Shown: positions 1-9,069, counted from the first letter of the stretch. The stretch is DNA of 37,819 nucleotides from JAYPUG01 sp038117265 (GCA_038117265.1 JAYOFO010000018.1:1-37819); one strand, 5' to 3'. Notes: a model not told the origin generated them from the letters alone. Made by a program: numbers and translations.

Positions 1-1935
1 GCGCGCGCCCGCGAGGCGGCGCGCGGCGGGCTGCACGGCGTTGACCACGTCGGCCTGGCCTGCCTCGCGATCCTCCCACGGGGCCAGGCGCATCACCACG
101 AAGGCGCGGTAGGGGCGGTTGCCCCAGCCGACCAGCGAGTACACCGTGTTAATGTTGCCGTTCTCGACCTGCGGTGCCAGCGCGCGCTCGATGGTGCGAG
201 CCTGCTCGTCGGTGTAGGCGACCGTCGCGCCCTGGGGGGCCGTGATCGGGACGAACGCCACGCCGCGGTCCTCGCGCGGCGCCAGTTCGCGCGGCAGGGT
301 GTCGTAGAGGACAACCGCGCCGACGACGAAGGCCAGCGACAGGGCGATGACGACCAGCGGCATGGCGGTCGCGTGTTCGAGCAGGCGCCGGTAGGTGCGT
401 CCGATCAGGCTGCTGGCCACCGCCTCGTCGCCGTCCGCGGGCGCGCCGCCGCCCTTCCGGTGCGGGCGCACGACGCGCGATGCGATCATCGGGCACAGGC
501 TGAGTGCGACGAAGGTCGAGATCACGACCGCGCCGGCCATCACCAGGCCGAACTCGCTGAACAGGCGGCCGACCTGGCCGCCGAGGAACGAGATCGGCAC
601 GAACACGGCGATCAGGGTGACCGAGGTGGCGAGCACGGCGAACGTCACCTGGCGCGTGCCCCGCACGGCGGCGACCATGGCCGACTCGCCGCCATCGGTG
701 CGGCGCTGGATGTTCTCCAGCACCACGATGGCGTCGTCGACCACGAGGCCGATGGCCAGGAGCAGCGCCAGCAGGGTGAGAACGTTGATCGAGAATCCGA
801 ACGCGGCGACCAGCGAGAGGCAGCCGATCAGCGCCACCGGGATCGTGACCGCGGGCACCAGGGTGGCCCGCAGCGAGCGCAGGAAGGCATAGATGACCGC
901 GATCACGAGCGTGAGCGAGATGCCCAGCGCGATCAGGACCTCGCGGATCGAGGCGGAGATGAACAGCGCGTCGTCGGACCCGACGATGACCTGCATGCCC
1001 TCGGGCAGGCTTGCCTGCATCGCCTCGATCTTGGCCCGCACGGCGCGCGAGATCGCCATCGTGTTGGCCTGGCTCTGGCGGATGACTTGCAGGCCGACCG
1101 CCGGCTGGCCGTTGGCGCGCACGATGGTGTTGTCATCCTCGACGCCGCGCTCGACGGTCGCGATGTCGCCGATGCGCACGGGATAGCCGTCGACCGCGGC
1201 CAGCGAGATGTTGCGGAACTGTTCGGGGCTCGCCAGCCGGCTGTCGAGGCGGATGTCGAGCAGGCGCTGGCGCGAGGTGATCTCGCCGGCGGGAAGTTCC
1301 ACATTGTTGCGCCGGATCGCCGCCTCGACGTCGGCCACGGTGAGGTTACGCGCCGCCAGCGCGCGCCGGTCGAGCCAGATCCGGATCGCGTAGCGGCGCT
1401 CGCCCCGCATGTCGACCGAGGCGACGCCGTCTAGGGTGGACAGCCGGTCGATCACGAAACGTTCGACGAAATCGGTAATCTCTTCCGGCGAGTGCCGGTC
1501 GGACGTGACCGCGAGCCGCATCACCGGGTCGGCGTCGCTGTCGGATTTGATGACCTGGGGCTCGTCCGCTCCCTCGGGCAGGTTCGCGCGGATGCGCCCG
1601 ACCGCGTCGCGCACGTCGTTCGCCGCCTCGTCGATGTCGCGGCCGGTCTCGAATTCGATGACGGTGCTGCTGCGTCCGCGGCGGCTCTGGGACGAGATCG
1701 TCTTGATGCCGGACACGCCCGCGACCGAGCTTTCGACAATCTCGGTGATGTCGGTGTCGACGATCTTCGGTGTCGCGCCGGTGTAGGTGGTGACGACCGT
1801 CACCACGGCGGAATCGACGTCCGGAAGCTCGCGCACGGGCAGCGTGAGCAGCGAGGCGACGCCGAGGACGACAATCAGCAGGCTGGCAACGAGCGCCAGA
1901 ACCGGTCGCCGGATCGCAAGGTCGGACAGGGTCAT
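1..1935 (-). CDS. RND efflux inner-membrane permease, C-terminus cut by window edge
   Basis: The visible 645 codons are the N-terminal part of an AcrB/MexB-type resistance-nodulation-division transporter, a proton-driven inner-membrane pump whose family is normally about 1,030-1,050 aa, so roughly 400 residues lie outside the window. The protein opens with MTLSDLAIRRPV followed by a first membrane segment, then a large periplasmic porter region, then a membrane block around residues 330-470. The block contains GLVVDDAIVVLEN near residue 398; this is the family's proton-relay motif with two adjacent aspartates. The ATG at 1935 overlaps the TGA of the upstream adaptor gene (ATGA), which fixes the start and implies translational coupling. 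No outer-membrane channel gene is visible. Substrate is unknown. The multidrug (HAE) type is more likely than the heavy-metal type from the motif, but this is inference. Confidence 0.95.
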   Translation of the reverse strand, partial: MTLSDLAIRRPVLALVASLLIVVLGVASLLTLPVRELPDVDSAVVTVVTTYTGATPKIVDTDITEIVESSVAGVSGIKTISSQSRRGRSSTVIEFETGRDIDEAANDVRDAVGRIRANLPEGADEPQVIKSDSDADPVMRLAVTSDRHSPEEITDFVERFVIDRLSTLDGVASVDMRGERRYAIRIWLDRRALAARNLTVADVEAAIRRNNVELPAGEITSRQRLLDIRLDSRLASPEQFRNISLAAVDGYPVRIGDIATVERGVEDDNTIVRANGQPAVGLQVIRQSQANTMAISRAVRAKIEAMQASLPEGMQVIVGSDDALFISASIREVLIALGISLTLVIAVIYAFLRSLRATLVPAVTIPVALIGCLSLVAAFGFSINVLTLLALLLAIGLVVDDAIVVLENIQRRTDGGESAMVAAVRGTRQVTFAVLATSVTLIAVFVPISFLGGQVGRLFSEFGLVMAGAVVISTFVALSLCPMIASRVVRPHRKGGGAPADGDEAVASSLIGRTYRRLLEHATAMPLVVIALSLAFVVGAVVLYDTLPRELAPREDRGVAFVPITAPQGATVAYTDEQARTIERALAPQVENGNINTVYSLVGWGNRPYRAFVVMRLAPWEDREAGQADVVNAVQPAARRLAGAR

Positions 1936-3044
1936 GATCCGGCGGTCCCGCTCCGGTCGCTTGATTCGCGCGGCTTGCCGGGCCGCACGGGCTGGCCGTC
2001 GCGCACCTTCTGGACACCGCGCACGACGACGGACTCGCCGTCGGAGACACCGTCGAGAATCTCGACGCTGCCGAACGCGCGCTGCCCGAGCGTGACGATG
2101 CGCCGCCGGACCAGTGAACGCCCGTCTGCGGCCTCGACGACGAACACCTGGGCCTGCGATCCTTCGACGACGATGGATTCCTCCGGAACGGTGAGCGCGC
2201 GCCGGCTGTCGAGCACCACGCTCAGATGCATGAACATGCCGGCGGGCAGCAGGTAATCCGGGTTGGCGACGATGGCGCGTGCCCGGAAGGCGCGCGACAC
2301 CGGGTCGACGCGGCTGTCGATCAGGACGATCTCGCCCGTGAACGTCCTTCCAGGGAACGCCGTCGCGCTCGCCACAACCTGCTTGCCCGGCGTGATTTGC
2401 CCATAGAGCCCTTCGGGCAGGGAGAAGGCGATCTCGACCGTCGCCAGATCGTCGAGCGTGGTGATCGTGTCGCTGGTGTCGATTCGCGCGCCCACTTCGA
2501 GGTCGGTGAACCCGACCACGCCCGCGAATGGTGCGTTGACCGTCCGGTCGCGCAACCGGCGCGCTGCCCGATCGCGGTTGGCTTGCGCCGTCGCCAGTGT
2601 CGCGACTAGCTTTTCGACCGCGGCCTGGGTGGTGGTGCTCGATCGCCGCAGGGCCCTGGCGCGCTCCAGCGCGGTGCTCGCCTCGCGAAGTTGGGCGTCG
2701 GCCTCGATCAGGTCAGCCCGTTCGATATCGTCGTCGAGGCGGAGAAGGGCCTCGCCCTGGTCGACGCGCTTGCCGGCGCGGAAGGTGATCTCCTTCACCC
2801 GGCCCGAGGCCGACGGCATGATCTCCACCGCCCGGATGGCGCGCGTCGTGCCCACGGCCTCGACGACGGTCTCGATATCGGCATATCGCACCAGGTCGAC
2901 TTCGACAGCGGGCCCCCCGGCGCCGCGCCCGGGCGCGTCCTGGGCCTTGGTGCCCGTCCCGGAATTTTGCTGCCACGCAAGGTATCCGCCGCCTGCGACC
3001 AGCACGAGGAGCGCCAACGCAACGACCTGCTTGAAAAGGGACAT
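1932..3044 (-). CDS. RND efflux periplasmic adaptor subunit (membrane fusion protein)
   Basis: 370-aa membrane-fusion protein linking an RND permease to an outer-membrane channel. It starts MSLFKQVVALALLVLVAGG, an uncleaved N-terminal membrane anchor with no lipobox cysteine. A biotinyl-lipoyl-like half follows (VKEITFRAGKRVDQGEALLRLD), then an alpha-helical hairpin at about residues 110-165 (EADAQLREASTALERARAL), the second lipoyl half (NAPFAGVVGF) and a beta-barrel domain. I chose the ATG at 3044 because the anchor begins there. The frame stays open upstream to 3275, but that stretch is Arg/Pro/Gly-rich and unlike a signal sequence. The stop overlaps the permease ATG by 4 nt, so the two form an operon. 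No local regulator gene is present. Confidence 0.93.
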   Translation of the reverse strand: MSLFKQVVALALLVLVAGGGYLAWQQNSGTGTKAQDAPGRGAGGPAVEVDLVRYADIETVVEAVGTTRAIRAVEIMPSASGRVKEITFRAGKRVDQGEALLRLDDDIERADLIEADAQLREASTALERARALRRSSTTTQAAVEKLVATLATAQANRDRAARRLRDRTVNAPFAGVVGFTDLEVGARIDTSDTITTLDDLATVEIAFSLPEGLYGQITPGKQVVASATAFPGRTFTGEIVLIDSRVDPVSRAFRARAIVANPDYLLPAGMFMHLSVVLDSRRALTVPEESIVVEGSQAQVFVVEAADGRSLVRRRIVTLGQRAFGSVEILDGVSDGESVVVRGVQKVRDGQPVRPGKPRESSDRSGTAGS

Positions 3045-3270
3045 TGCCACCGTTTCCACCGGAACCCGGCGCCCGACGGCACCTTCGGTCTCGATCAGCC
3101 GATTATAGTTCAGATTGCGGCGATCCGATGCACATTCGAGTGAGCCTGGCCGTACCGGTCGGTGTCTTTGCCCGATTGGCTGCGCACCCGAACGTGGGAG
3201 GTTCAGGGGGGAACCGGCCGATCTTGGTCCGGCTCGCTTGACCCCACGAAGAAGTGACCTACCTTCTACG

Positions 3271-3290
3271 TCCATACGCTAACGTATGGA
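3271..3290. promoter_or_regulatory. Perfect palindrome, candidate repressor operator
   Basis: TCCATACG and CGTATGGA form 8-bp perfect inverted arms around CTAA. The site lies 29 bp before the ATG of the NmrA-like gene and 227 bp upstream of the divergent efflux adaptor. Perfect dyads with CATACG/CGTATG arms are common operators for dimeric regulators of the TetR or HxlR kind, but no such gene lies next to it, so the binding protein is unknown. The position suits control of the plus-strand gene better than the efflux operon. Confidence 0.5.
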
Positions 3291-3318
3291 TTGCGACATC
3301 AATCGAGGAGGAAGGGTC

Positions 3319-4185
3319 ATGATCGGTATCATCGGTGCCACAGGCACCACAGGCCGCGCGCTTGTCGCGGCGCTCAAGCAGAGGGGCGCGGAGTTCCGCT
3401 GCCTCGTTCGTGATGCCGCCACCGCGGCCGAAAAGCTGGGCGGCGATGTGGAACTTTTCGAGGCCGACCTAGCGGATGCGGCCAGCATCGAGGCCGGGCT
3501 TCAGGGCTGCGATCGGCTGTTCCTTCTGTCGGGCCACAGCCCGGTGATGGTCGAGCAGCAGCTCAATGCCGTGAACGCGGCCAAGGCGGCCGGCGTGGGC
3601 CACATCGTCAAGCTGTCGGGCGGCTCGTTCATCATCCGCGAAGACACGCCGGCGATGATCGGCCGCGGGCATTGGCAGATCGAGGAGGCGATCAAGGCGA
3701 GCGGGCTCGATTGGACGTTCCTGCGTCCCGGCTTCTTCATGCAGAACTTCCTGAACATGGCCGAGATGATCAAGGGCATGGGCAAGGCGATGATGCCGCT
3801 GCCCGCCGATGTGGGCCTCGGCATGATCGACGCGCGCGACACCGCGGACGTGGCGGCGGCGATCCTGACCGGCGACGGCCATGGCGGACAGGTCTACGAG
3901 CTGTCGGGTCCGGACGTCAGCCCGGCCGAGGCGGTGGCCGCGATCGGGGACGCCATCGGCAAGGAAATCGCCTTCGTCAGCGTGCCCATGGAAGGCGCGG
4001 TCGCGGCCATGAAGGAGCGCGGCATGCCCGATTGGCTGGTCAACCACCAGTCGACGCTGATGGGGATCGCCGCCAACGGCGACATGGCGAGCTACGGCAA
4101 CGATTTGATCGAGAAGCTGGCTGGCCACGCGCCGCGCACGCCGGCCGACTTCGCGCGCGCGCACGCGGCGGCGTTCAGCGGCTAG
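3319..4185 (+). CDS. NmrA-like/atypical SDR NAD(P)-binding reductase
   Basis: 288-aa atypical short-chain dehydrogenase of the NmrA/QOR2 kind. The N-terminus carries the dinucleotide-binding GATGTTG motif (residues 6-12). The middle has SGGSF and a WQIEEAIKASGLDWTFLRPGFF stretch typical of the family. Such proteins reduce quinones or act as NADP redox sensors; the substrate here is unknown. ATG 3319 is preceded by a strong GAGGAGGAA ribosome site at 3305-3313. An in-frame ATG at 3286 would place that site inside the gene and overlaps the palindrome at 3271-3290, so it is unlikely. The gene is monocistronic, with a putative terminator directly downstream. Confidence 0.9.
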   Translation: MIGIIGATGTTGRALVAALKQRGAEFRCLVRDAATAAEKLGGDVELFEADLADAASIEAGLQGCDRLFLLSGHSPVMVEQQLNAVNAAKAAGVGHIVKLSGGSFIIREDTPAMIGRGHWQIEEAIKASGLDWTFLRPGFFMQNFLNMAEMIKGMGKAMMPLPADVGLGMIDARDTADVAAAILTGDGHGGQVYELSGPDVSPAEAVAAIGDAIGKEIAFVSVPMEGAVAAMKERGMPDWLVNHQSTLMGIAANGDMASYGNDLIEKLAGHAPRTPADFARAHAAAFSG

Positions 4186-4198
4186 TCGCGGCGCCGAT

Positions 4199-4242
4199 CG
4201 GGGCGGTCCGGCGGCAAATCCGCCCCGGGCCGTTTTCCTTTT
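4199..4242 (+). terminator. Putative intrinsic terminator after the NmrA-like gene
   Basis: CGGGGCGG at 4199-4206 pairs with CCGCCCCG at 4220-4227. The sequence CGTTTTCCTTTT follows at 4231-4242. The T-run starts about 5 nt after the stem, so the fit is reasonable but not ideal. Confidence 0.55.
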
Positions 4243-4307
4243 GCGGCCGCGCTCTTACATAGTGCGCCGCATATCCGATCGCGAGAATATCAGGGGGAGA
4301 ACGGGCC

Positions 4308-5750
4308 ATGTCCGTCAGCTATCCGAACATCGAACTCCATGTCGCCGGGACATGGCGGCCCGCGCTGGGCGGGGAGACGCTCGACGTCGTCAACCCGGCC
4401 ACCGAGGACGTCATCGGCACCGTCGCGCACGCGCGCATCGCCGACCTCGACGAGGCGCTTGCGGCGGCCGAGAAGGGGTTTCGCGAGTGGAAGAAGGTCT
4501 CGGCCTTCGATCGCTACAAGCTGATGCGCAAGGCCGCTGATCTGGTCCGCGAGCGCGCCGATGCCATCGCCACGATGATGGTGATGGAGCAGGGCAAGCC
4601 GATGTTCGAGGCGAAGATCGAGACCCTGTTCGGCGCCGACATCATCGACTGGTTTGCCGAAGAGGCGCGCCGCACCTATGGCAGCGTCATCCCCGCGCGC
4701 ATGGGCGGCGTCACCCAGATGATCGTCAAGGAGCCGGTCGGCCCGGTCGCGGCGTTCACGCCGTGGAACTTCCCGATCAACCAGGCCGTGCGCAAGCTCT
4801 CGGGCGCGGTGGCGGCCGGTTGCTCGATCATCCTGAAGGGGCCGGAGGAAACACCGGCGAGCTGCGCCGAGCTGGTGCGCTGCTTCGTCGATGCCGGCCT
4901 GCCCGACGGGGTGGTGAACCTAGTCTATGGCATCCCGGCCGAGATCTCGGAATACCTGATCCCGCACAGGACGATCCGCAAGATCACCTTCACCGGTTCG
5001 ACCGCGGTGGGCAAGCAGCTGGCGGCCCTGGCCGGCGCCCACATGAAGCGGGTGACCATGGAGCTGGGTGGCCATTCGCCCGCGATCGTCTTCGAGGACG
5101 CAGACGTCGAGACCGCGCTGAAGGTGCTGACGGCCAACAAGTTCCGCAACGCCGGCCAGGTCTGCGTCTCGCCGACGCGCTTCCTGGTCCACGAGAAGCA
5201 CTACAAGCGCTTCGTGGAGGGCTTCACCGAGTTCGCGTCCACCCTGCCGGTGGGCGACGGGCTCTACCCCGATAACAAGATGGGCCCGCTGGCCCACGAC
5301 CGCCGGATCGACGCCATCGAGGGTTTCGTGGCGGATGCCGTCGGCAAGGGTGCGAAGGTGCACACGGGCGGCCAGCGCAAGGGCAACAAGGGCTATTTCT
5401 ATGAGCCGACGGTGATGACCGACGTGCCGCTGGATGCGCGGATCATGAACGAGGAGCCCTTCGGCCCCGTCGCGCCGATCATGCCCTTCTCCGACTTCGA
5501 CGAGGTGGTCGCCGAGGCCAACCGCCTCGACTACGGCCTCGCCGCCTATGCCTACACGACGTCGGCCAAGACGGTGGCGGAGATCGGCGCGGCGTTCGAG
5601 AGCGGCATGGTGTCGATCAACCATCACGGCCTCGGCCTGATCGAGACCCATTTCGGCGGGGTGAAGGATTCGGGCTATGGCTCGGAGGGCGGCAGCGAGG
5701 CGATCGATGCCTATCTCAACACCAAGCTGATCACCCAGACGGGCCTCTGA
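4308..5750 (+). CDS. NAD(P)-dependent succinate-semialdehyde-type aldehyde dehydrogenase
   Basis: 480-aa aldehyde dehydrogenase superfamily enzyme, closest in feel to the succinate-semialdehyde dehydrogenase (GabD) group. It oxidises an aldehyde to the acid in the cytoplasm. Visible catalytic parts are the FTPWNFP oxyanion asparagine (Asn154), the cofactor Lys177 (ILKGPEETP), the Rossmann FTGSTAVGK, the general base Glu252 (MELGGHSP), the nucleophile Cys286 (NAGQVCVSP) and the NEEPFGPV motif near the C-terminus. Length is full for the family. The ATG at 4308 follows an AGGGGGA ribosome site. No gabT aminotransferase gene is nearby, so a 4-aminobutyrate pathway role is not shown and another short aldehyde acid could be the substrate. 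Confidence 0.93.
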   Translation: MSVSYPNIELHVAGTWRPALGGETLDVVNPATEDVIGTVAHARIADLDEALAAAEKGFREWKKVSAFDRYKLMRKAADLVRERADAIATMMVMEQGKPMFEAKIETLFGADIIDWFAEEARRTYGSVIPARMGGVTQMIVKEPVGPVAAFTPWNFPINQAVRKLSGAVAAGCSIILKGPEETPASCAELVRCFVDAGLPDGVVNLVYGIPAEISEYLIPHRTIRKITFTGSTAVGKQLAALAGAHMKRVTMELGGHSPAIVFEDADVETALKVLTANKFRNAGQVCVSPTRFLVHEKHYKRFVEGFTEFASTLPVGDGLYPDNKMGPLAHDRRIDAIEGFVADAVGKGAKVHTGGQRKGNKGYFYEPTVMTDVPLDARIMNEEPFGPVAPIMPFSDFDEVVAEANRLDYGLAAYAYTTSAKTVAEIGAAFESGMVSINHHGLGLIETHFGGVKDSGYGSEGGSEAIDAYLNTKLITQTGL

Positions 5751-5770
5751 TCCGAGGCCACGGGGCGACC

Positions 5771-6289
5771 ATGACCGGGCCGGCGACGCCGCGTGCGCTG
5801 AACCATATCGGGCTGACGGTGCCCGACATCCACGCCGCCATCGACTGGTATGGCCGGGTGTTCGGGTTCCGCCGGATCATGGGGCCGCGCCTGCTCGAGG
5901 CGAGGCTTTCGGGCACGGAAGAATCTGGGCACATCCTCGGCCCCCGGTTCCGCGCCGCGCTGCAGGCGCATCTGGTGACGGCGAACGGGGTGGGGCTCGA
6001 ACTCTTTCAGTTCACCGATCCGCCGGCCGAGGCGCCCGAAGACAACATGGAATACTGGAAGCAGGGCTATTGGCACATCTGCTTCACCGACCCCGACATC
6101 GAGGGGCTGGTGGCCAGGATCGTGGCCGAGGGCGGCCGGCAGCGCACCGAGGTGTGGGCATTCGTACCCGGCACCGACCGTAAGCTTTGTTACTGCGAGG
6201 ATCCGTTCGGCAACGTGATCGAGATCTTTTCGCATTCCTACGAACAGACCTTCGCCAACTGGCCAAACGAGGGCCGCGACGCCGAATAG
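5771..6289 (+). CDS. VOC-superfamily (glyoxalase/dioxygenase-like) metalloprotein
   Basis: 172-aa vicinal-oxygen-chelate protein with two paired beta-alpha-beta-beta-beta modules. Module one begins LNHIGLTVPDIHAAIDWY and module two WHICFTDPDIEGLV. Likely metal ligands are His12, Glu78 (GLELFQF), His102 and Glu151 (GNVIEIFSH), matching the usual two-per-module layout. The family covers glyoxalase I, extradiol dioxygenases, epimerases and resistance proteins, and the exact reaction cannot be told. The gene starts 20 bp after the aldehyde dehydrogenase stop and is followed 28 bp later by the OsmC gene, so the three probably share a transcript. Confidence 0.88.
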   Translation: MTGPATPRALNHIGLTVPDIHAAIDWYGRVFGFRRIMGPRLLEARLSGTEESGHILGPRFRAALQAHLVTANGVGLELFQFTDPPAEAPEDNMEYWKQGYWHICFTDPDIEGLVARIVAEGGRQRTEVWAFVPGTDRKLCYCEDPFGNVIEIFSHSYEQTFANWPNEGRDAE

Positions 6290-6317
6290 GCGGGCCCACA
6301 CCGAGGAGAGTATTCGA

Positions 6318-6851
6318 ATGACCGACAATCTTCAGAAGACCGAGACGATGGCCGACGACGGCAAGGTTAAGACCTTCAACGTCGTCTTCAATGTCGAGGG
6401 CAAGGCCGTCGGCAAGATGCGCAACGAAATCCGGGGTCAGATGGTCTCGCCGGTGGTCGACGAGGTCTTCGAGATGGCGACCGACGAGGGCGCTGCCCAC
6501 GGCGGAGACATGACCGCGCCGCCGCCGCTCGCCTATTTCTGCACAGGGTTCGTTGCCTGCCTGATGACCCAGATTCGCGCCTTCGCCAAGCGGCTGCGCG
6601 TCCCGGTGGGAGACGTCGCGGTCAAGGCGCATATTGAGTGGGAGGCCCGGGTCGAGGGCCGCAACCCCTACACCAGCCGGCCGGTCGCCTTCCGGCTCGA
6701 CATCGACCTCGACTCCGATGCGCCGTTCGAGGATCAGAAGCGCCTACTCGACGCCGCCCAGAAGGGCTGTTTCGTCGAGGCGACGCTGGCCAATCCGATC
6801 CCGGTCAACCACAAGCTGCTGATCGACGGCGAGTACCGCGACGCCGATTGA
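6318..6851 (+). CDS. OsmC-family protein
   Basis: 177-aa OsmC/Ohr-fold protein. The family reduces organic or fatty-acid hydroperoxides with two cysteines. The first conserved segment APPPLAYFCTGFVACLMTQI carries Cys75 and Cys81, and the second (AAQKGCFVEATL) carries Cys151, so a reactive cysteine pair (Cys81/Cys151) is present. The N-terminal ~20 residues are polar and lack a signal. The GAGGAGAG ribosome site at 6303-6310 supports the ATG at 6318. It follows the aldehyde dehydrogenase and VOC genes closely, which suits a detoxification role. A second, unusual OsmC protein is at 33341. Confidence 0.88.
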   Translation: MTDNLQKTETMADDGKVKTFNVVFNVEGKAVGKMRNEIRGQMVSPVVDEVFEMATDEGAAHGGDMTAPPPLAYFCTGFVACLMTQIRAFAKRLRVPVGDVAVKAHIEWEARVEGRNPYTSRPVAFRLDIDLDSDAPFEDQKRLLDAAQKGCFVEATLANPIPVNHKLLIDGEYRDAD

Positions 6852-6934
6852 TCGCCGGTGTGCATGGGCTGGCTGGTGCGCCGCACGCAAGCCTGCTTCA
6901 ATCGTTCCCGTTTCAGGATCGAAGGGGGAGTTCC

Positions 6935-7939
6935 ATGCTGAATGCAGCCGTTGTGGGCCTCGGCTGGTGGGGGAAGCAGATCGTCGCCAGCCTGGAGGGC
7001 AGCGAGAAGATCGCGGTGACGCGGGCCGTCGACGTGAACGTGGCGGGTGTGCAGGGATTCGCCGATGCGCACGGGGTAAAGCTGGGCGACAGCTACGAAG
7101 ACGTGCTCGCCGATGACGCCGTTGACGCCGTCATCCTGGTCACGCCCCATGCGCTGCACGAGGTGCAGGTGCTGGCCGCCGCCGCGGCGGGCAAGCAGAT
7201 CTTCTGCGAAAAGCCCTTCGCCCTGTCGGCCGACGCGGCGAAGCGGATGCTGGATGCCTGCGACAAGGCGGGTCTGAGGGCCGTGGGCATCGGCCACGAG
7301 CGCCGCTTCGAGCCGGCACTTGAGGCGATGAAGGCGCACCTCGACGCGGGCGACTTCGGCACGGTCATTCACATCGAGTGCAACTGGTCGCACAACAACT
7401 TCACCAAGGCCTCCACGGCGGCCTCCACCTGGCGCAAGGACCCGAAACAGGCGCCGCTCGGGACCCTGACGGCGCTGGGGGTGCACATCACCGACTACTT
7501 CCAGTCGCTGGCGGGCCCTGTGGCGAGTATCAAGGCAACCAGCACCCACCGTTCGGACCTGTTCCCGGGCAACGACGTTGTGGTGGTGCAATTCGCCTTC
7601 GAGAGCGGCGTGACGGGCTACATGTGCAACATCGCGACCACGCCCTTCCACAGCGCCATCAAGGTGTTCGGCGACAAGGGCTGGGGCGAGGCGCGCGAGA
7701 ATTCCAACGTCGACATTCCCGAGCCTGCGACCCTGACGACGCGCTGGCTCGACGAGGAGCTCACCATCCAAACCTACCAGGCCCAGAACGTGGTGCGCGC
7801 CAACCTGGAGCAGTGGGCCGATGCCGCGGAAGGACGCGGGGACTATCGGTTCACCCGCGACCACCTCCTGCACAATATCGAGATCCTGCAGGCCATCGTC
7901 GCCTCGGTGGAATCCGGCGGCGAGGTCCAGGTGCGCTAG
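6935..7939 (+). CDS. Gfo/Idh/MocA-family NAD(P)-dependent oxidoreductase
   Basis: 334-aa oxidoreductase with an N-terminal Rossmann domain starting MLNAAVVGLGWWGKQIV (GLGWWG dinucleotide loop, residues 8-13). The family EKP motif lies in IFCEKPFALS, and a C-terminal alpha/beta substrate domain includes GVHITDYFQSL. Members oxidise or reduce sugars, inositols and related polyols. The specific substrate is not evident. The start at 6935 follows GAAGGGGG at 6921-6928; the open frame upstream belongs to a shadow of the OsmC gene. The next gene, a cupin, begins 4 nt downstream, so the pair is likely co-translated. Confidence 0.92.
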   Translation: MLNAAVVGLGWWGKQIVASLEGSEKIAVTRAVDVNVAGVQGFADAHGVKLGDSYEDVLADDAVDAVILVTPHALHEVQVLAAAAAGKQIFCEKPFALSADAAKRMLDACDKAGLRAVGIGHERRFEPALEAMKAHLDAGDFGTVIHIECNWSHNNFTKASTAASTWRKDPKQAPLGTLTALGVHITDYFQSLAGPVASIKATSTHRSDLFPGNDVVVVQFAFESGVTGYMCNIATTPFHSAIKVFGDKGWGEARENSNVDIPEPATLTTRWLDEELTIQTYQAQNVVRANLEQWADAAEGRGDYRFTRDHLLHNIEILQAIVASVESGGEVQVR

Positions 7940-7943
7940 GCCC

Positions 7944-8294
7944 GTGCCCGCCCCGCGAGTGGCGCGGTTCGGCGATCTCCTCGCCGGCCTGCCGGCGGCG
8001 GGGCCTGCTGAGCATTTCGCAACGCTGCTGGAGCGACCCGGACTGCGCATCGTACGCATCGTCTCCCACGGTCACGCAACCGCCGACGGCGAGTGGTTCG
8101 ACCAGGCGGACGACGAGTGGGTGATCGTCGTCTCCGGCTCGGCGGAGCTGCGGATCGCGGGAGAGAATGCTCCGCGCGCGTTGCGGCCTGGCGGATACGC
8201 CTTCCTGCCCGCCGGCTGCCGACACCGGTTGGAGGCGACCGACCCGGACGGGCCGACTGTCTGGCTGGCGATCCACATGGATGTGGATTTGTGA
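7944..8294 (+). CDS. Small cupin-domain protein
   Basis: 116-aa single cupin barrel. The conserved first motif is partly visible as EWVIVVSGSAELRI (glycine turn) and the second as LRPGGYAFLPAGCRHRLEAT, with the terminal histidine of motif 2 present at CRHR. Motif 1 lacks a classic HxH, so metal binding is uncertain. I picked the GTG at 7944, 4 nt after the upstream stop, because the product then begins at a normal cupin N-terminus; there is no good ATG. Coupling to the Gfo/Idh/MocA gene suggests a sugar-related role, but that is inference. Confidence 0.75.
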   Translation: MPAPRVARFGDLLAGLPAAGPAEHFATLLERPGLRIVRIVSHGHATADGEWFDQADDEWVIVVSGSAELRIAGENAPRALRPGGYAFLPAGCRHRLEATDPDGPTVWLAIHMDVDL

Positions 8295-8364
8295 CGCCGC
8301 GGCGGCTTGCCAAGGTGTACGGTTGGCCTAGTCTGTCGGGCAACGCAAACGAGGAGGAGCGCCC

Positions 8365-9069
8365 ATGATCCGCGCCTACAGCTGGCCGACGCCCAACGGG
8401 CACAAGGTCCACATCATGCTCTACGAGTGCGAGCTCGAGCACGAGATCATCCCGATCAACATCGGCGAGGGCGATCAGTTCAAGCCCGAGTTCCTGGCGA
8501 TCAGCCCGAACAACCGAATTCCCGCGATCGTCGACACCGACGGGCCGGGTGGACAGGAAATCTCGGTCTTCGAGACCGGCGCGATCCTCTACTACCTGGC
8601 CCAGAAGACCGGGAAGTTCATGCCGTCGCTGGAGAGCGATCCCGCCGGCCACGTCGCCACGATGGAGTGGCTGATGTGGCAGATGGGGGGCATCGGGCCG
8701 ATGATGGGGCAGTCGAACCACTTCCGGAACTACGCGCCCGAGAAGATCCAGTACGGCATCGACCGCTATGTGAACGAGACCAAGCGCCTGTTCGGCGTCG
8801 CCGACACGCGGCTTGGCAAGGTCGAGTACCTGGCGGGCGATGCGTACACGATCGCCGATATCGCCTGCTTCGCCTGGATGCGCGGCTGGGAACGCCAGGA
8901 GGTGCCGATCGCGGAATATCCGAACGTCAAGCGCTGGCTCGACGCGATCGCCGCACGGCCCGCCGTCCAGAAGGGCGTGGAGGTGCTCGCCGAGCACCGC
9001 CGTTACGGCCCGCCCCAGGGCAAGGCTTGGGAGATCATGTTCGGCGCCGAACAGTTCAAGCGGCGCTAG
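8365..9069 (+). CDS. Glutathione S-transferase, nu class (YfcG/YghU-like)
   Basis: 234-aa glutathione transferase. The N-terminal thioredoxin-like domain starts MIRAYSWPTPNGHK, where Thr9 and Asn11 match the TPNG signature of nu-class (YfcG/YghU) enzymes that bind two glutathione molecules and reduce disulfides. The cis-proline segment is NRIPAIVD and the glutathione gamma-glutamyl site is SVFETGAIL. The C-terminal helical domain includes YTIADIACFAW. A strong GAGGAGG site at 8351-8357 sets the start. Role: thiol redox or detoxification in the cytoplasm. It stands about 70 bp from both neighbours and may have its own promoter. Confidence 0.92.
   Translation: MIRAYSWPTPNGHKVHIMLYECELEHEIIPINIGEGDQFKPEFLAISPNNRIPAIVDTDGPGGQEISVFETGAILYYLAQKTGKFMPSLESDPAGHVATMEWLMWQMGGIGPMMGQSNHFRNYAPEKIQYGIDRYVNETKRLFGVADTRLGKVEYLAGDAYTIADIACFAWMRGWERQEVPIAEYPNVKRWLDAIAARPAVQKGVEVLAEHRRYGPPQGKAWEIMFGAEQFKRR

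Noticed and set aside
373..1434. A 353-codon plus-strand open frame
   Set aside because: It is the shadow of the RND permease; the product is His/Arg/Asp-rich with no domain.
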